DNA from: Natronobacterium haloterrestre | GTDB lineage: Archaea > Halobacteriota > Halobacteria > Halobacteriales > Natrialbaceae | DNA length: 32,119 bases | Reading direction: 5' to 3' | Assembly (NCBI RefSeq): GCF_900112205.1 | Contig: NZ_FOKW01000018.1 | Span: forward strand, 1-32,119 | In this document: one piece after another, positions 32,029-32,119 of the stretch | How the letters are laid out: each line of letters starts with the position of its first letter | Position numbering within the stretch: position 1 is the stretch's first letter | Notes under the pieces: model-generated | Told to the model about the DNA's origin: nothing | The model's database searches: none | Seen by the model: the letters and a program-made list of their open reading frames with translations, nothing else | Position numbers and translations under genes: made by a program

Positions 32029-32119
32029 CCTCCTCCTCGCCGTAAACGGCGAGGCTTCCCACGGCACCGTGCCGTTGAGTTGGGATATTTGCTGGTTCAC
32101 GACCTGTCGGCATGACAGG
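32029..32119 (-). mobile_element. Possible end of an IS200/IS605-type (TnpB) element
   Basis: Three consecutive perfect hairpins: CCTCGCCG-TAAA-CGGCGAGG (32035-32054), ACGGCAC-C-GTGCCGT (32061-32075), and CCTGTC-GGCAT-GACAGG (32103-32119, cut by the window edge). The CTCCTCGCC...GGCGAGGCTTCCC block resembles the right-end structure found after tnpB in haloarchaeal IS1341/IS605 elements, which overlaps the guide (omega) RNA. On this reading tnpB would lie off the right edge on the minus strand. Two minus-strand frames stay open to about 32010, but no tnpB motif is inside the window, so the call is tentative. Confidence 0.35.

Overview
The window is chromosomal DNA of a halophilic archaeon (class Halobacteria). 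The signs are high G+C, very acidic proteins, the 3' end of a haloarchaeal 5S rRNA at the left edge, TATA boxes about 25-30 nt upstream of many start codons (leaderless transcripts), ribosomal protein S17e, geranylgeranyl-reductase-type lipid enzymology, an intron-containing elongator tRNA-Met and a B12-dependent ribonucleotide reductase carrying an intein. The genus cannot be fixed from the sequence alone; a Natrialbales-like organism is a guess.

Layout. 1-300: end of a rRNA operon and a long terminator-like hairpin, with no tRNA after 5S. 302-4660: a small winged-helix protein, a flavin reductase of the geranylgeranyl reductase family, a D-2-hydroxyacid dehydrogenase and aspartate-semialdehyde dehydrogenase (asd). 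4904-9156: a two-TM protein, S17e, a membrane protein, an overlapping DUF447/CitG-like pair and MutY. 9289-12060: a large exported protein made of repeated beta modules. 12154-15768: a flavin reductase, membrane proteins (one behind a striking double palindrome) and an orphan cytosine-N4-type DNA methyltransferase, probably the haloarchaeal CTAG enzyme. 15835-22279: a DUF7115-type protein, split tRNA-Met, gamma-glutamyltransferase, a zinc-binding-type small protein, a VTT-domain membrane protein, a KaiC/Rad55-like ATPase with a downstream partner, and a zinc-finger miniprotein. 22489-26730: nrdJ, interrupted in its active site by a 372-aa homing-endonuclease intein. 27135-31430: a small membrane protein and a compact trpDFEG operon for tryptophan synthesis. 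31582-32119: tRNA-Val followed by a second copy of its 3' end (att-like) and several hairpins at the right edge that may be the end of an IS200/IS605-type element.

Most of the window is housekeeping. The mobile or unusual parts are the intein, the tRNA-Val 3' duplication, the right-edge hairpins, the repeat-built surface protein, and several palindromic operator candidates (upstream of 302, 13810 and trpD, and in the nrdJ leader region). I did not see a CRISPR array or a recognisable defence island. All repeats and site counts were read by eye and not computed.
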